From Parasitella parasitica (taxonomy: Eukaryota; Mucoromycota; Mucoromycetes; Mucorales; Mucoraceae): 37,031 nucleotides of DNA. Where the stretch lies: the NCBI GenBank assembly GCA_025201805.1, contig MU619328.1:91653-128683 (forward strand). Reading direction: 5' to 3'. This document shows positions 20,167-32,380 of the stretch, piece by piece; positions within the stretch are counted from its first letter, which is position 1; the number at the start of each line of letters is the position of its first letter. The notes below the pieces were generated by a model. It had not been told where the DNA came from, searched no databases, and saw only the letters and a program-made list of their open reading frames with translations. Both the position numbers and the translations under genes were made by a program.

Positions 20167-20174
20167 TATAAAAA
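20167..20174 (+). promoter_or_regulatory. TATA box of the UNC93-like transporter gene
   Basis: TATAAAAA lies about 50 nt upstream of the start codon at 20220 and is followed at once by GAGGGG, an AGGGG (STRE-like) pentamer. Confidence 0.55.
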
Positions 20175-20219
20175 GAGGGGTCCATTGTTTGATCTATTTC
20201 ATATTTCCAATCAGAGAAG

Positions 20220-21643
20220 ATGACCAAACTAGCATTCCTTCAGAAGTGTAATACGCCATTAATTCAAGTCGTTTTCCTGGGTATCGTTTGCCTATGTTGT
20301 CCTGGTATGTTTAATGCCTTGTCTGGACTTGGCGCAGGTGGTTCAATGAGTTCCAATGTTGGATTGACAGACGCTGCCAATGGTGCACTTTATGGCTGCT
20401 TTGCCATTGTTGGTTTCTTTGCAGGTACATTTACCAACACTATCGGCGTTAAATACACATTGACAGTACGTATATCTCAGAACTTTTGAGACTACATGAG
20501 ATTGGATGATGTTGACGACGGCTTTGTTCGTAGATTGGTTCCATTGGATATGCTCTCTACTCTGCTGCCTTTTGGGTTTATGACAGAAAGCAGGTGTCTG
20601 GTTTTGTCATTGCTGCTGGTGCTATTTTGGGCTGCTGTGCTGGTGTGTTTTGGTCGGCCCAAGGCTCCATTATGATGTCCTACCCAGAGGAGAAAAACAA
20701 GGGCAAGTATGTTGCCATTTTTTGGGCACTATTCAATTTCGGTGGTATCTTGGGATCCATCATTGCACTTGGTCTTAATTTGGAAAATGAAGCTGGCGGT
20801 GTAAGCACTGGTACATACACGGCGTTTGTTGTCGTCATGCTGGTTGGTGTTGTGTTCTCTTTGGTCATTGCTCCACCATCGAAGGTGGTCCGTCCTAATG
20901 GAACTCATGTAGCCGTCGCGAAAGCTTCCCATTGGACTAATGAGCTCAAGGGCGTTTTGTTGGTTTGGAAAGAATGGCGTATGATTTATCTCATCCCTGC
21001 CTTTTTGGCCTCCAATTGGTTCTATTCCTATCAATTCAGAATCAATGCAGTCTACTTTGACGCATCTGCTCGCGCTTTGAATGATACCATGTACTGGGGC
21101 CTGCAAATCCTTGGTTCCTTAATGATTGGAATCCTGTTGGATTACCAAGGCATGACTCGCCGTGGTCGTGGTCTACTTGCCCTAGCCATTTTGTTTGTCA
21201 TTGTTATGGCCGTCTGGGCTGGTGGTTTTGCGTTTCAATTGACTTTTGATAATGATTTCGATGCACCTATTGGATGGAAAACCCCTGGTTTCGGGGGCCC
21301 TTTTGTCTTGTACATGCTGTACGGCTTCACTGATTCCTTGTACCAATCTTACTTATACTGGTTGATGGGGGCAATGTCAAATGACCCATCATTGCTTGCT
21401 CGCTACGCAGGTTTTTACAAAGCGGCACAATCAGCTGGTGCTGCTATCTCCTTTGGTATTGACGCTGTTAATATTCCATTGAGGTGGGAATGCCTTATTT
21501 GCTGGTTGCTGGTGTTCGCATCATTCCCTTTAATTGCCGTAGTTGCTCATAATGTGAGTGAAACTAACGAAAACCCTGCCGATAATCAAACCAATGGTGG
21601 CAGTTCCAACGAGAAGATTCATATTGAGCAAACTCTTCCTTAA
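20220..21643 (+). CDS. UNC93-like major facilitator membrane protein
   Basis: A 451-aa polytopic membrane protein from exons 20220-20465 and 20534-21643 (68-nt intron, phase 0). It carries the UNC93-like/DUF895 signatures: MFNALSGLGAGG in the first helix region, NGALYGCFAIVGFFAGTFTN, and the loop AQGSIMMSYPEEKNKGKYVA followed by FWALFNFGGILGS. About 11-12 hydrophobic helices follow, with YGFTDSLYQSYLYWLMGAM and YAGFYKAAQSAGAAISFGID in the second half. The C-terminus is hydrophilic. Fungal members are poorly characterised; the substrate cannot be told from sequence. It converges on the M13 peptidase gene with about 210 bp between the stop codons. The promoter has a TATA box and an AGGGG. Confidence 0.9.
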
Positions 21644-21853
21644 TTGTCCATGTATCTACTGGTTACTCACATGGTCATAATTGTATTCTATTTTCTTTTT
21701 CTTTTTTTTGTTTTTGCTATATGTCTATAATAAGCCCTTTTTTTTTCTTCCTATATCTACGTTTAGATAGTTACGAATTTTTATTATACAAGATATTCTT
21801 TATTACACATATAGATACATTATGAACAAATAATTACAACTCTATGGTATAAT

Positions 21854-24422
21854 CTACCAAACAACGCATCTATCTTCATCGTTTTTATGCGGGTTCATAG
21901 GACTTCCAGCAGGACAATTAAAAGTCTTTGCAAAGTCGGCGCTATTGATCAAAGAATTCTTAACGCGGATGGACCATGGAGCATGCTCATCTTTAGGATC
22001 ATAGCCCGTTAATTCATCATCAAAGTAACTGCAACGAGGAATAGTATATCCAATAAAGAACATCTGCTCTTGTGTCAAGCTTTCGAAACCTGGCAATAAA
22101 AGCTCCTGTTGTTGTATCTGACTAATGTATTCACGATAAGCTGTTAATGCAATTGACAATCCACCGCTGTCAGCAATGTTTTCACCAAGCGTGTTCTAAT
22201 CATAAGTAGAATATTAATACCACTATACACATCGCGTCGTGCATGTATACGTACACTGCCATCGATTTGAATCTTTTCTCCAGTCGATCTGTTGGTGATA
22301 TAATCTTTGTTATATTGATCAATAAAGCACTGCGAGCGGTTATGGAATGATTCGTTAGAGAAAGGCGTCCACCACTCTTCCTCATATCCAGTGCTGTTGT
22401 AAAGACGCCCTTGGTTATCCAAAGCATGCTATTTGTAAATGAGTCAGTGCACCATTTGATTAACTCTATTGGGGCAAATCACTCACTGTCAATTCATGAC
22501 CAATTACTGAGCCTAATCCACCATAATTCAAATATTTAGGGAACTTATTATCATAGAATACGCGTTGAAGTATTCCCTCAGGGATTTCAATCTATATGCC
22601 CACACATGAGTGTTAGTAGTGAAAAAAATATATATTTGTGCGGCATATACCTGATTAAGCTGAGGATTGTAGAATGCGTTTACATCCGTTGTATAACCTT
22701 CATCAGACCATTCCTCATTCAAAACCTTGATTCCAAGCCCTTTCCATTGTCTATCGGTGTTCCATGAATAGTAGTTGCTAACAGATTTGTAATAACTTGT
22801 GCTGTCAACCAAGAGATTTTCATAATAGGATTGAATAAAAGTAGGATCTGTCCAATCTGGCTTGATCATATTAATAGCGGCTCTTGGTTTTAAAAGATTG
22901 ATCTATTCAGCGGGCTAAATTAGATGTTGTCTTGCCTGATTAAATGTATGTTCGTACCTTTTCGATAGCCCTGGTCTTTGTTGCTGCGTCAAGCCAAGGA
23001 GTTCCAGGGAGGTGGTTAAGCCATGATGTCTGCAATTCATGAATTAAGGCATCTATTTCTATCTTTTCATTGATACCACCAATAGTTTTGAGAGCAAAAA
23101 AACGACCGACACTGTTGTAGAAATTGGTCCCTACGTCGATTGCGCAGGCAGCTTGTCTGGTGGTAATGTTTGCAGCAAACGAATTTTCAGACGTCGTTTG
23201 ATTAGCGAGAGAAGGAATGGCACTATTAAACGGGAAAATCATTCCTTTGGTAAATCTATCCAAGGTGAAGCGAACAGTGAAAAAGTCTTGAAGTTTTTTC
23301 AACGTAAAGGTCGATATGAGCTTCTCCCATGGTTGCAAGTAATTTTGAACGGCGCGTATTGCATTTGCAGGGTTTGAGGTATACTCTGGATTAAGATCAG
23401 AAATGAACGTAGACCAGTCAATAAGGATGCTTGAGGATACCAAAGCGCTCACATTGTGATAGAAGACTGCAGTGCTCTTTTCAAGATTTTCTAACCTATA
23501 ATATACATGTATTACTCGATATGTACACATAAAACATGGTATATGGTCGTATGCACTTACGAATCTGTTAAGTTATTTAATTGAGTTTGTACATCAAAAT
23601 AGTTCTCTACTGCAGCTTTGATTTCATGTGGAGACCAGAGATCAATGTTCATCATATGGGCTGCGTCCAATAGTTGCTGAGTTTGGTTGTGTTGTCCCAA
23701 TACCTTGCTGATAACTTTCTCAGCAATCTCAGCATTTTCTTCCTTGTCGATTGTAGGGGCACCAATTAAAATAGTATTGTAATCATGGTCTTCGTCGTTT
23801 CTGGTTATTTTAGTTTCAATCAAAGAAATGACATTTTGGCGAATGAAATAAGCAAGTGTATGGGCCAATTGCTTTGGAATGGAACCAGCAGTTGTGTTAA
23901 CCGAAATTAAGTCGTTGCGAATATGTGCAATATCAGGATACAATTCAGCTGTACCGCGCTCTTGGTGAGTACACACATTGTAGTAGTCTTTGGCCTTTTG
24001 AAAGTTAGCTCTATCAGTATCTCTTTGTTCTGCAACATTGAACCCGTCGGTATTGGTCTTGAGCTGATTTGCCATGAATTCATCGTAAGTAGTCTCCATG
24101 ATTTCAACCAAAGAGACAACATTGTTCTTTGAAACATCCGTGAATGAGTCTCTTGCTATTGTATTAGATGTATAGAGATGAGCATTTATATTTCACATTA
24201 TACGCATATTCTTAAAGACATACATTGTTGTTTTTCTTTTTTAGTAACAGGAGGAGCTTTCAACCAGGCGCCACAAGAGTATTCAAAGAAATCTGAGCAT
24301 GGATCAACATTTAGATCGATATATTGTTTGATAAATGCACTTGTAGCCAGGCAATCGGGGGTGGTACAGACATTACTCGCCGTTGGAGGAGCACGCTGAA
24401 GTAGTATGTTGGTAGGAGGCAT
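21854..24422 (-). CDS. M13 family zinc metallopeptidase (neprilysin-like)
   Basis: Seven exons (24422-24224, 24155-23561, 23495-22958, 22902-22651, 22591-22487, 22428-22255, 22195-21854) give a closed 734-aa frame. The start has the Cys pattern of the neprilysin ectodomain ([36 protein letters not shown]). The catalytic part has [11 protein letters not shown], then [19 protein letters not shown] with zinc ligands His560 and His564 and catalytic Glu561, then ENIADSGG with Glu626 as third ligand and Asp630. The last residues CVVW are the family C-terminal motif. One intron splits HELT|H. Unlike typical members there is no N-terminal signal anchor before the first Cys, so either an upstream exon was missed or the enzyme is not a type II membrane protein. 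It cleaves peptides; the substrate is unknown. Confidence 0.92.
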
Positions 24423-24987
24423 TGTTTAGTCGTAGGATGATTTGTACAGATGATGACAACAAAGCGAATCGAATTCATCTTTTTATATACGATTTTAGCG
24501 TTCGGCTTAGTATATATGGAATATACACACGCAAAATGACATTTCATCCAAAAATGCCTTAGTAACACAACTGTGGCTTTGGCCTAGGCACTATTTGTTT
24601 CAGCAGCTTAAATCCACTTTTGTATTATGCGCATGGAATGATGATAGGTGTTTGAGCAATGCCCCATGATTGCCTATATAACACTTGTTTGGAGCGTTAA
24701 ATGTTTGGGTTATGCGTATATACCATACACTGCCGATTTTATTTTTGTTTTTTGGGCTTTATATTATTTTGTAAAGCTTTGTAAGAGCACTTCAGCCCTC
24801 AACCAACTTTGTGTCATTGCGCGGAAGGGTAAAAATATACATGTCCTTTATGCTATAGAATAGAGTTGTGGCACTCGCTATTTTACTTTGTTTTGTACAA
24901 GGAAAAAGCTTAGGCAACATCTACATTATTACCTGGATTTCGCAACGTGTACATGAAAAATGACAGGTATATATCAAAGGGGTTTAT
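24423..24987. other. Intergenic region, M13 promoter and Sec16 3' flank
   Basis: About 560 bp between the M13 start and the Sec16 stop, both on the minus strand. Apart from the M13 TATA box at 24479-24489 nothing is recognised. The 71-codon frame at 24648-24863 is hydrophobic and unsupported. Confidence 0.5.
24479..24489 (-). promoter_or_regulatory. TATA box of the M13 peptidase gene
   Basis: On the minus strand TATATAAAAAG lies about 57 nt upstream of the start at 24422. An ATG follows the TATA box at once, but its frame does not join the peptidase, supporting 24422 as the start. Confidence 0.5.
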
Positions 24988-26899
24988 TTATGTATAACGG
25001 CTCATAATCTCGGTTGACTTTCTTGCAGGAGCTGATTCCAATGTAGGGACTTCTTCGCCACTGACAAATTTGGTGAGGCTGCCCTCCAACGAACCCCAAA
25101 GCGAAGAAAATGCCTTCTTTTGAAACTTGGGCTTAAGCCATGATCCGGGATCACTAAACGAAAAGTATTATTAGCAGGGCTAGTGTGCGTGTGAAACAGT
25201 GGTTTACTTTACCCGTTCTTTCTACCGACAGTATTTTCCAAAAATGCACCAAATGCATTCAATTGCTCGATTAAATGAGGATGTAAATAAGGGCTTGCTT
25301 TTGTATAGGACTTGATGCACTGTTCTATAGCATCAAAATAACGCTGAGCAGCGTCAATATAACCAAAGTCTGCCAATACCCAAGCATGAGCTAATTTGTA
25401 GCCTTGCAAAAACGGCAAACATGTATTTGAGCTCATTGCAAACTCAAATATCTCGGTCAGGTTGCACGCATCCAGCGTAGTGCTATCGCTGCCAATCAAA
25501 GTGAGCCTCACCTGGTTGGTGTCCTGGCCTGAATGAATCGACTGCTGGGATGAAAGCAGATAACTATTTACATGATAGATACAGATAAATACAAAAAAAC
25601 AAGACACACGAGCATATTAACATGTACCATATATGCGCAACCTCAATCCATCCTTGTTTCTTCATCATATCGCCGAATGCCTGCAGCGCCTCTAAATCTC
25701 TTGCAGTTCTATTGGCTAAAATGATGGCTACTGTATCTCTCCATTTCACCAGTTGGGATAAATCTGCTTGAGGTGTCACTGCTTGCAATCGATAGGGTGC
25801 ATTTATATGTTGCACATCATTTACAAGAAATTCATTGACAGCAGTAGCACCAGCACCTGAAAACAAGGAATATATGACACGCAGAGCTTGATTATTCCCA
25901 GCAATGTTGTTGAAATGTCGGCTCTGCCTCATCTCAGGCGTGCAGTTCATTTCACGGTCGACAAAATTCTTGATGACCTTTTGCCAAAGATCTTTGTCAA
26001 CGCAGCTGCTGATGATCAACGCATGAGCCCACAAATCCTCCTGGATGGCATAGTCTACAGCACCTATACGATCTCCGTTCAGTAAACAGTGCTCAATTTT
26101 TGATAATACATGGTTGGACAAGTCCACAGATGGTTGGTGCTCATTGTTGTTGCTGTTGCTGTTGCTGTTGTAGGACGGCAGTGCGAAATGAGAGTCTTCG
26201 ATCTTGGTGGTGATTGGACGCAATACCGAAAGGATCGCTTGATCCATCTTGTCTCTATCATTGATAGTGCCATCATTTTCTACCAACACCTTGACCAACT
26301 GCCATAACAGAATCTTGGATTGCATGCGGTGGTATTGTTTTGAATCGTACATCATGGCCAGCTTTTCCTTTTCAAATTCGTCCACCATCTGTGTCATGTA
26401 GTGCGCAACATCCTTTTTCTTTTGCTTTGTACCTGTTTTGCTGTCATAAAGAACAGGGCCAGGAAAACTGATAGGGAATGCACGATCGCCTAATTCTTTC
26501 ATGGATCTGATCTTGATGGAGCCAGGTTGAGGTTTCACGGTAGAAGAATAGTAATCTGTTACTGTTCGTGGAAATGTCACGAGCATTTTACCTCCAAACC
26601 CAAAACATACAATTGGACAGCCTCTAGCTCTGTCGAGTGGATCTACAGCAGCAGGCTGTTGTTGCTGCGATTGATAGCTGCGTTGGTATTGCTGGCTTTG
26701 TCCGTATAAATCTTGCATCGATTGGTGTTGAATGCCATTGTAATACGATTGCTGTTGTTGTTGTCTCGACGCCTCTACTGCACTTCCAGTCGAAGGTGGA
26801 TGGTAGAGAGGAACGATCTGGCTAGCATCCAGAGGGTTTGTCGAGTAAACAGGAGCTGTAGGAGGCCTTTGAAGTGGCGATAGGTTGTATGTTAATTGA

Positions 26900-26976
<77 letters not shown>

Positions 26977-27426
26977 GGGGTGGTAGTCTTGTATTTGGGT
27001 ATTTGCAAAAGACCTTGTTAAAGATGCTACATTCGTGTTGTTATTACTAGCTGCAGTAGGTGTATTTACAATCGCAGGAGTTACAGATCTCGACGCTGCT
27101 CCGAGTTGTCTCCCGCACTCTTCACAAAATTTTGAAGTGGGTTTATTTTCACCGTTACAAGTGGGTTCAGGACAAGGTAATAGTACATCGGGCGTTGGCT
27201 GTCTAGAGCTCTGTGTAGGAGGTTGTTGGGTATAAGGTTGAGATGTAATTGCGCCAGCTGCATTATAATAGGAAGTGTTATCTACGTATTGCGGCTGGTA
27301 ATCACACTCTAAATTCGTATTTGGATCATAATAGTGGAGCTGGCCTTGCTCATCGTAATAGTAATGAACATTGGGGTCAAATTGGTACCAGTCTCCTTGG
27401 ACAGGCTCATTATAAGGCGTCGTCAT
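24988..27426 (-). CDS. SEC16: COPII coat assembly protein Sec16
   Basis: Exons 27426-25628, 25563-25213 and 25153-24988 give 771 aa. Sec16 scaffolds ER exit sites and binds COPII subunits. The central conserved domain starts near 267 (RGCPIVCFGFGGKMLVTFPR). The ancestral coatomer-element helices follow (SKILLWQLVKVLVENDGTIN, LLNGDRIGAVDYAIQEDLWA, HALIISSCVDKDLWQKVI, WIEVAHICYLLSS, KLAHAWVLADFGYIDAAQRY). The C-terminal motif (SLWGSLEGSLTKFVSGEE) is also Sec16-like. Much shorter than yeast Sec16, it is nearest in size to the compact Sec16B type. The N-terminus has an aromatic YYYDEQGQLHYYDP repeat, a zinc-ribbon-like CPEPTC...CEECG (85-104), a run of 25 Gln (151-175) and further Q-rich sequence. 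The identity is secure; the N-terminal motifs are unusual. Confidence 0.93.
26902..26976 (-). repeat. Hexanucleotide CAACAG repeat coding polyglutamine
   Basis: About 12.5 copies of CAACAG on the coding strand encode 25 Gln (residues 151-175) of Sec16. The regular CAA interruption avoids a pure CAG run. The tract length is probably variable between strains. Confidence 0.9.
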
Positions 27427-28375
27427 CTTTGCTTGAAACGATAAATTCCTTTTGTCTAATTTAAATTTGTCGATGATGATGATATGAAAAAAGGTAAAGA
27501 CGTTAAAAGAGATAGAGAAAAAAAATCTCGTAAATATATTTAAATGCCTTTTTGGCGAACAAAATGATGTGCTTTTTTATTCGCTAATCATACCGTACAA
27601 CATTGGGTTTGTTACGGTATCTACAATTTGCTGCTTGTTTACGTTCAGTAATTTATCAGCTCTTCAAATTAACATAAATTAGACGTTCCATTTAATCAGG
27701 CAATCGTTTCGTGTCTTCCTTGCGTTAAAAAAGGTTTAGTAAAGCTGTATTCATGTGCAAAATATGAATGAACGGCACTTGATTTTTTTTTTCATCGTGG
27801 TTCAGATGCCCTTCACTAAAACTACAAGTATAAAAACAAAAAATACATTAAAAGACAATTTTTATTTCTCTTTCGAGTGATACAAGTTTTAAAAGAGCTT
27901 ATTGCCAAAAATTTTAGATAAAAACTATTTAATTAAAAAAGCGTTTTTGAATGCAATTTTCATTTTTAAAGTAATGAAGTTGCAACAAATTGTTTTTGTG
28001 CGATATAGGTTGTTTTAGGTGTATTTTTTTTTCTGATTGGTCAAACTTGACAAATTTTATAACAGATGCGAGATATATTGTCATTATTATTATGTAGCCA
28101 CATTTCTTGTAAGGATACAGATGATTCAAAGTGGGTTTTATCCTGCTCAAGATACAAGATGAATCCCTTCCGATGCAAGTTTCCTCACTCCAAAAATGAT
28201 CCCGACTGTCGTTACTCAATGCTTTTGATTTGGACAATACATGTTAAATTGCCAGACTAATTTGGCCAAGTGATTCAAAAAAAAACACTAGCATAATCGG
28301 TAGGAATTGTTTATCTGGCTACATATCCTAATCACTGCCGATAACGAAATTTAGAAGTGAAATTTATTGTAACCG
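27427..28375. other. Intergenic region, Sec16 promoter and AP-3 3' flank
   Basis: About 950 bp of AT-rich DNA between two genes on the minus strand. No TATA box is obvious. The frames at 27929-28237 and 28066-28260 have no recognisable content. Confidence 0.5.
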
Positions 28376-31217
28376 CTATCGAGTTTTTCGCATCACATTT
28401 AAATTAGAATTCTCCTCTTTACTTGAATCATCATCTGATTCTTCTTGAGATGTAGTTTCATCCGTTCCATCCGTTTCATCCGTTCCTTCCTCTTCTTGGT
28501 CTTCATCCTCTGCATCCTCTTCATCCTCTTCATCCTCTTCCTCTTCCTCTTCATCCGATTCACTTTCGTTTGTTGATGTCTCTTCTTCGCTAAATTCACT
28601 TTCATCTTCTTCGCTAGACTCATCGTAGAAGGCATCCAAATCGTAATCGTTGCCTTTTTTCTTCGTGTTTGATGAGGAATACATGGAGGATGAGCCCATG
28701 GCTTCAACACCAGACAACGCAGTAGAAGCGCCCGCTCCTGAACCAAATCTACCATTATTACTTCCTCCACGGTAAGAATCAAAACTGTCACTTCCAAATC
28801 CAGTTTCCATTACTACTGTACGACTACCACTCCATCCTTCAAGCTCCTCTACGTCACGTACACCAGCGTCAGGCTGTTCTTTAGGGAAATCCGGTAATGG
28901 CTCATAACCAGGAAGAGGCTGATTAGCTAAAAGAGAGAGCGATCCAACATTGTATTCAGATGCTGCTTGTACTTCACTCTCAATCACTGCAGGATCTTTG
29001 TTGGACAACAGGATGGTCTTCAGATGTTGTTTTAGCTGACTTAAACCAGGTTTTTCATCTTGGCTTGGTATAGTTAACGCACGTAAAAACCTTGCTCTAT
29101 CTCTCACATCATAGTCTGTGTCGTATCTTGCTAAATTGAGTAAATATTGGTTCAAGTTGTTCAAGATGGGGTGTGTGGCGTTTAAGCAGGTCAGTTTCGC
29201 AGACAAGGTCAAAATTTGAAGCTTTGTGATATGATGCTAGAAAAAATTACAAAGTTAACCCCAAATTCAAACGTCTAAGTTACCATCATACCTCGTTGGA
29301 AAAATTCTTGACTGCTTGGCGAAGAACATCAGGGCCTACCTTGGGCAGTGTTTCAGCATACTGGCCAACCAACCATAGAATGTTGGATCTTGCCATAGGG
29401 ACTTTTACTGTATCTAGCAATTTTACAAGGGCAATCACTGATCTCGAATGCTCTTCAGAAGATACTTGCAACAAACGAGTTAAAACCAGCACAGATTCAG
29501 CCACGACAAGTTCTATAGCAAAATATAAGTCTTTTCAATCGATTAAAATAATGCTCTACCTACCATTTTTACTGCGTAATAGTTTCATTAGTAGACGCAA
29601 GCATTTGTCCGCTGCTGTAGGTACTGTGGAAGCACATCTGGCAATGGCCTGGATAGTTGCTGCTACAAAATCCTTGTTAGGGTTTTTGACATATTGCTAT
29701 CACAGTAGTTGAGTACACTCATTCTTATTATTTGCAAGCGACACTTACTTGAAGTTCTGTGAGTAATATATGGATATTCGCTTCCGTTGCAATTGTTGTA
29801 AGGATATTTAGTTTGGCATCGCGGATGAATACAGGTTCGGAAGATTGAGCATAAAATTGTTGGAGCGAAGATTCAAACAAATACTAAAAGATGAATCAAC
29901 ATATACTGCTTGACAACACTTGTTCGCATACTACTTACAGGCCTTTTCAATGCCATTGCAGCAATATTTGTAAGCACAACATAACATTGCTCACGATGTG
30001 TTCTCAATAGTCGGACAAGAGGTTTTGCAATCGTCTCGGCTTGGGCCGCAGGAGCTAGATAGTAATACAATTTCGCTACAGCCAAGACAACACCGCTATT
30101 GCGACTTTGCAATAAAGGTACACAGCTCTTTAACAATAATTCATGATCCACGTCAAGGTCGATTGTTTCTCTTGGAGGCATCTCGTCAATATCAGTTTCC
30201 GAATCTGAATCTGAATAGAATGATTTGCTGTTGTTGGCGTAGTTGGTGGATTGCTTTGGTGGAATACGAGATTCATCTTCGCCATTAGGGTTTGGGTTCA
30301 AAAATTGGTTTCTGCCATATCTCAACAGCACGCTTAAAATTGACATTTGTCCCCATTCGTCACAATCCCCCAGCATCGAACATAACTTTCTGTAGCAAGG
30401 ATGGATCAAATCGAACCTGTTCGGACAAACTTCGTTGAATGCCATGATAGTACTTCCGATGACAATACTTGATCTATCCTTTAATAGTGTAGCAATTACT
30501 TCTACCAGAGCCTCTTTTTGGCTATCATCCAAACTGGTCGTGTGCGTAAGTGTGCATGTCAGTGATGATTAAAGCCCCTCTATCAATAGGACTTACCTGT
30601 AACATTTGGGTATAGCATGAGCAGCAGTTTTTCTGACATACGCACTAGAGTCTGTGATACATTTCTTAATACCGAGCAACACAATGGGACTAATCACAGG
30701 AACACGAATACCACTCATCACACGAAGTGCCATGGCTCGTATGATTTGGTTCTTGTCACTAAGATCCTTTTGAAACGAGTTTATAGATAACAAAGCTAGG
30801 TCAGGCTCTTGTTCAGCATATCTTAATAAGAAAATGTACACCAGTTTACGAATCTCAATATTCTGAGAGACAACGTTCTTCACAACATCAGGAAAGAATT
30901 CGGATACGTCTCTGCCTTTGGATATCATCTATGTGTACATTAGAGACAATGTGTATGTAAACAGGGGAAGGGGGTAAACTTACAGCAATCAACCTCTTTA
31001 ACCCATCTAGCTTTTCTCTGTCATTTTTAGAATCAAGTTGACGTTTGATATTACGCATCTTTTCTTCAGACGTATCAAAGTATTGTGCTCCAGATTCACT
31101 ACCGGGAAACCCCAACTCGCGCGCGTTATCCACAAGGCCCTGAGACATCTTTTGCGATAGCTTTGCTGCTTTTTCTGCAAACGTCTTTGCGCTGTTGATG
31201 TAATCCGATACTTCCAT
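28376..31217 (-). CDS. APL6: AP-3 adaptor complex subunit beta
   Basis: Seven exons (31217-30984, 30928-30597, 30533-29939, 29883-29749, 29696-29564, 29512-29292, 29236-28376; introns 51-63 nt) give a closed 836-aa frame. This is the large beta subunit of AP-3, which sorts cargo from Golgi or endosomes to the vacuole. The adaptin trunk is clear: [20 protein letters not shown] near 52, [40 protein letters not shown], and the AP-3-typical [17 protein letters not shown]. Then come [40 protein letters not shown] and [12 protein letters not shown]. After about residue 730 an acidic Glu/Asp/Ser hinge runs almost to the end (NVMRKTR). No ear domain follows, so the protein stops at the hinge, much as in yeast Apl6. 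Assignment is secure. Confidence 0.93.
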
Positions 31218-31641
31218 GCTGATAAAATAAACGAAAAAGTAAAGAGAAAGAAGATGTCTATTTTGTTTTACAAAGCAAACTTGGAAACAATCGCGGAGAC
31301 CTAATGTAGCAACTCTGATTCAGTTGAATAATAGCTTGTTTTCCTCAGCAAGAATTGCAACACGCAGTTTCCTCAGTCGCGCTAAAACAGGAATATGGGA
31401 ATAAATGAAAGGCCTTTCATTTGATAAACAATGTATGCATTTGCACAATGAGCTATCTATATTCTGACAACGAAAATACTGAAAGTGACAACCCTTTGTC
31501 CAAAAAGCTAATGGGAATTTACACATTTTGCATATGCTTAAACCTGTATTTTTTTTTCGAGAAAATGTGCATATTTCGAGTGAGATTAGTTTGTAAAAGG
31601 TGAGCAATTTTTCCTAGTAGATCGATCCGATTTAATGTTTA
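31218..31641. other. Upstream region of the AP-3 beta gene
   Basis: About 420 bp. A frame at 31421-31603 (start MINNVCICTMSYLYSDNENT) has no recognised match and might be an exon of the small gene downstream, but no consistent splice chain was found. Confidence 0.4.
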
Positions 31642-31989
31642 ATGGCTTTGAGTACGTTCCGTTTTTGCTCTGTATCATTTTGGCTCGTCAAGAGATACAG
31701 ATTTAACGCAGATGAAGGTATTCAGAGGGTAATTATTTGTTAAAGAATACCTAAAGAGTCTTTTTTAGACCATCTGCTACTTGATTCGTATTCGGATGTA
31801 TTGAAATCTGCTCCTCCGCATGTAAAAAAAAATACACAACATGTTATCAATGTAGGGAGCATTTCCCTACCATCCCGAGAGGAATATGATAGTCTACAGA
31901 GTTTTGTTGGTGAGACAAGAATGATTTGCGATGTAAGAGTAAACTCGGGATTCAGCATTCCGTTTTCTTTTGGGCGCTTACTCAAATGA
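31642..31989 (+). CDS. Small two-exon gene, function unknown
   Basis: ATG at 31642, exon 31642-31717, a 51-nt intron (31718-31768, GTATTC donor, T-rich tract and TTTAG), and a second exon to the stop at 31989. The frame closes to 98 aa. The protein has a hydrophobic start (STFRFCSVSFWLVKRY), an acidic patch (DEDHLLLDSYSDVLK) and a second half with SISLPSREEYDSLQSFVGET. I know no matching family. It lies between divergent neighbours. It could be a small real gene, or the remaining end of a larger decayed one, since the upstream frame at 31450-31600 looks similar in style. Confidence 0.35.
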
Positions 31990-32380
31990 AGCTAATAAAT
32001 TCATGTTTTGAATTCGATACAAAAAAGGAAATGCATCATTCAATTCTCTACTAATACAACAACTATTTTTTTATTATAGCTTTGATGGTTCTAGCGATAT
32101 GTAATGAAATAATAATATGCTATATATTTGATATAAAATGTGTTGATAATGAAAATCAAGAGAAAAATAATAATTCGGTTGCACATACACCAAAAGTATT
32201 TATGTAAACAAAAGCTCTTGTCGTACCTGCAATGTTTCATTGATTCTCTGGGTTAAATAAATCGCATTTCCTCTAAATTCGCTATTTTATCTTTCTCTTT
32301 CATTTACTTGATTTTTTATTTCATTATTCAACTTGGCAGACTTGACTTGATTCAAATTTTCAATTTATCACCCATCGCGC
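31990..32380. other. Promoter region of the Bud4/anillin-like gene
   Basis: About 390 bp of AT-rich DNA with pyrimidine-rich sequence just before the start at 32381. No clear TATA box within 100 nt. Confidence 0.4.

Noticed and set aside
28066-28260. Small Cys-containing frame
   Set aside because: Cys and His spacing fits no zinc-finger pattern, and it sits in AT-rich 3' flank without a promoter.
24988-31217. Functional trafficking cluster of Sec16 and AP-3 beta
   Set aside because: They are neighbours on the same strand but are separated by about 950 bp and act at different organelles; nothing shows joint control.
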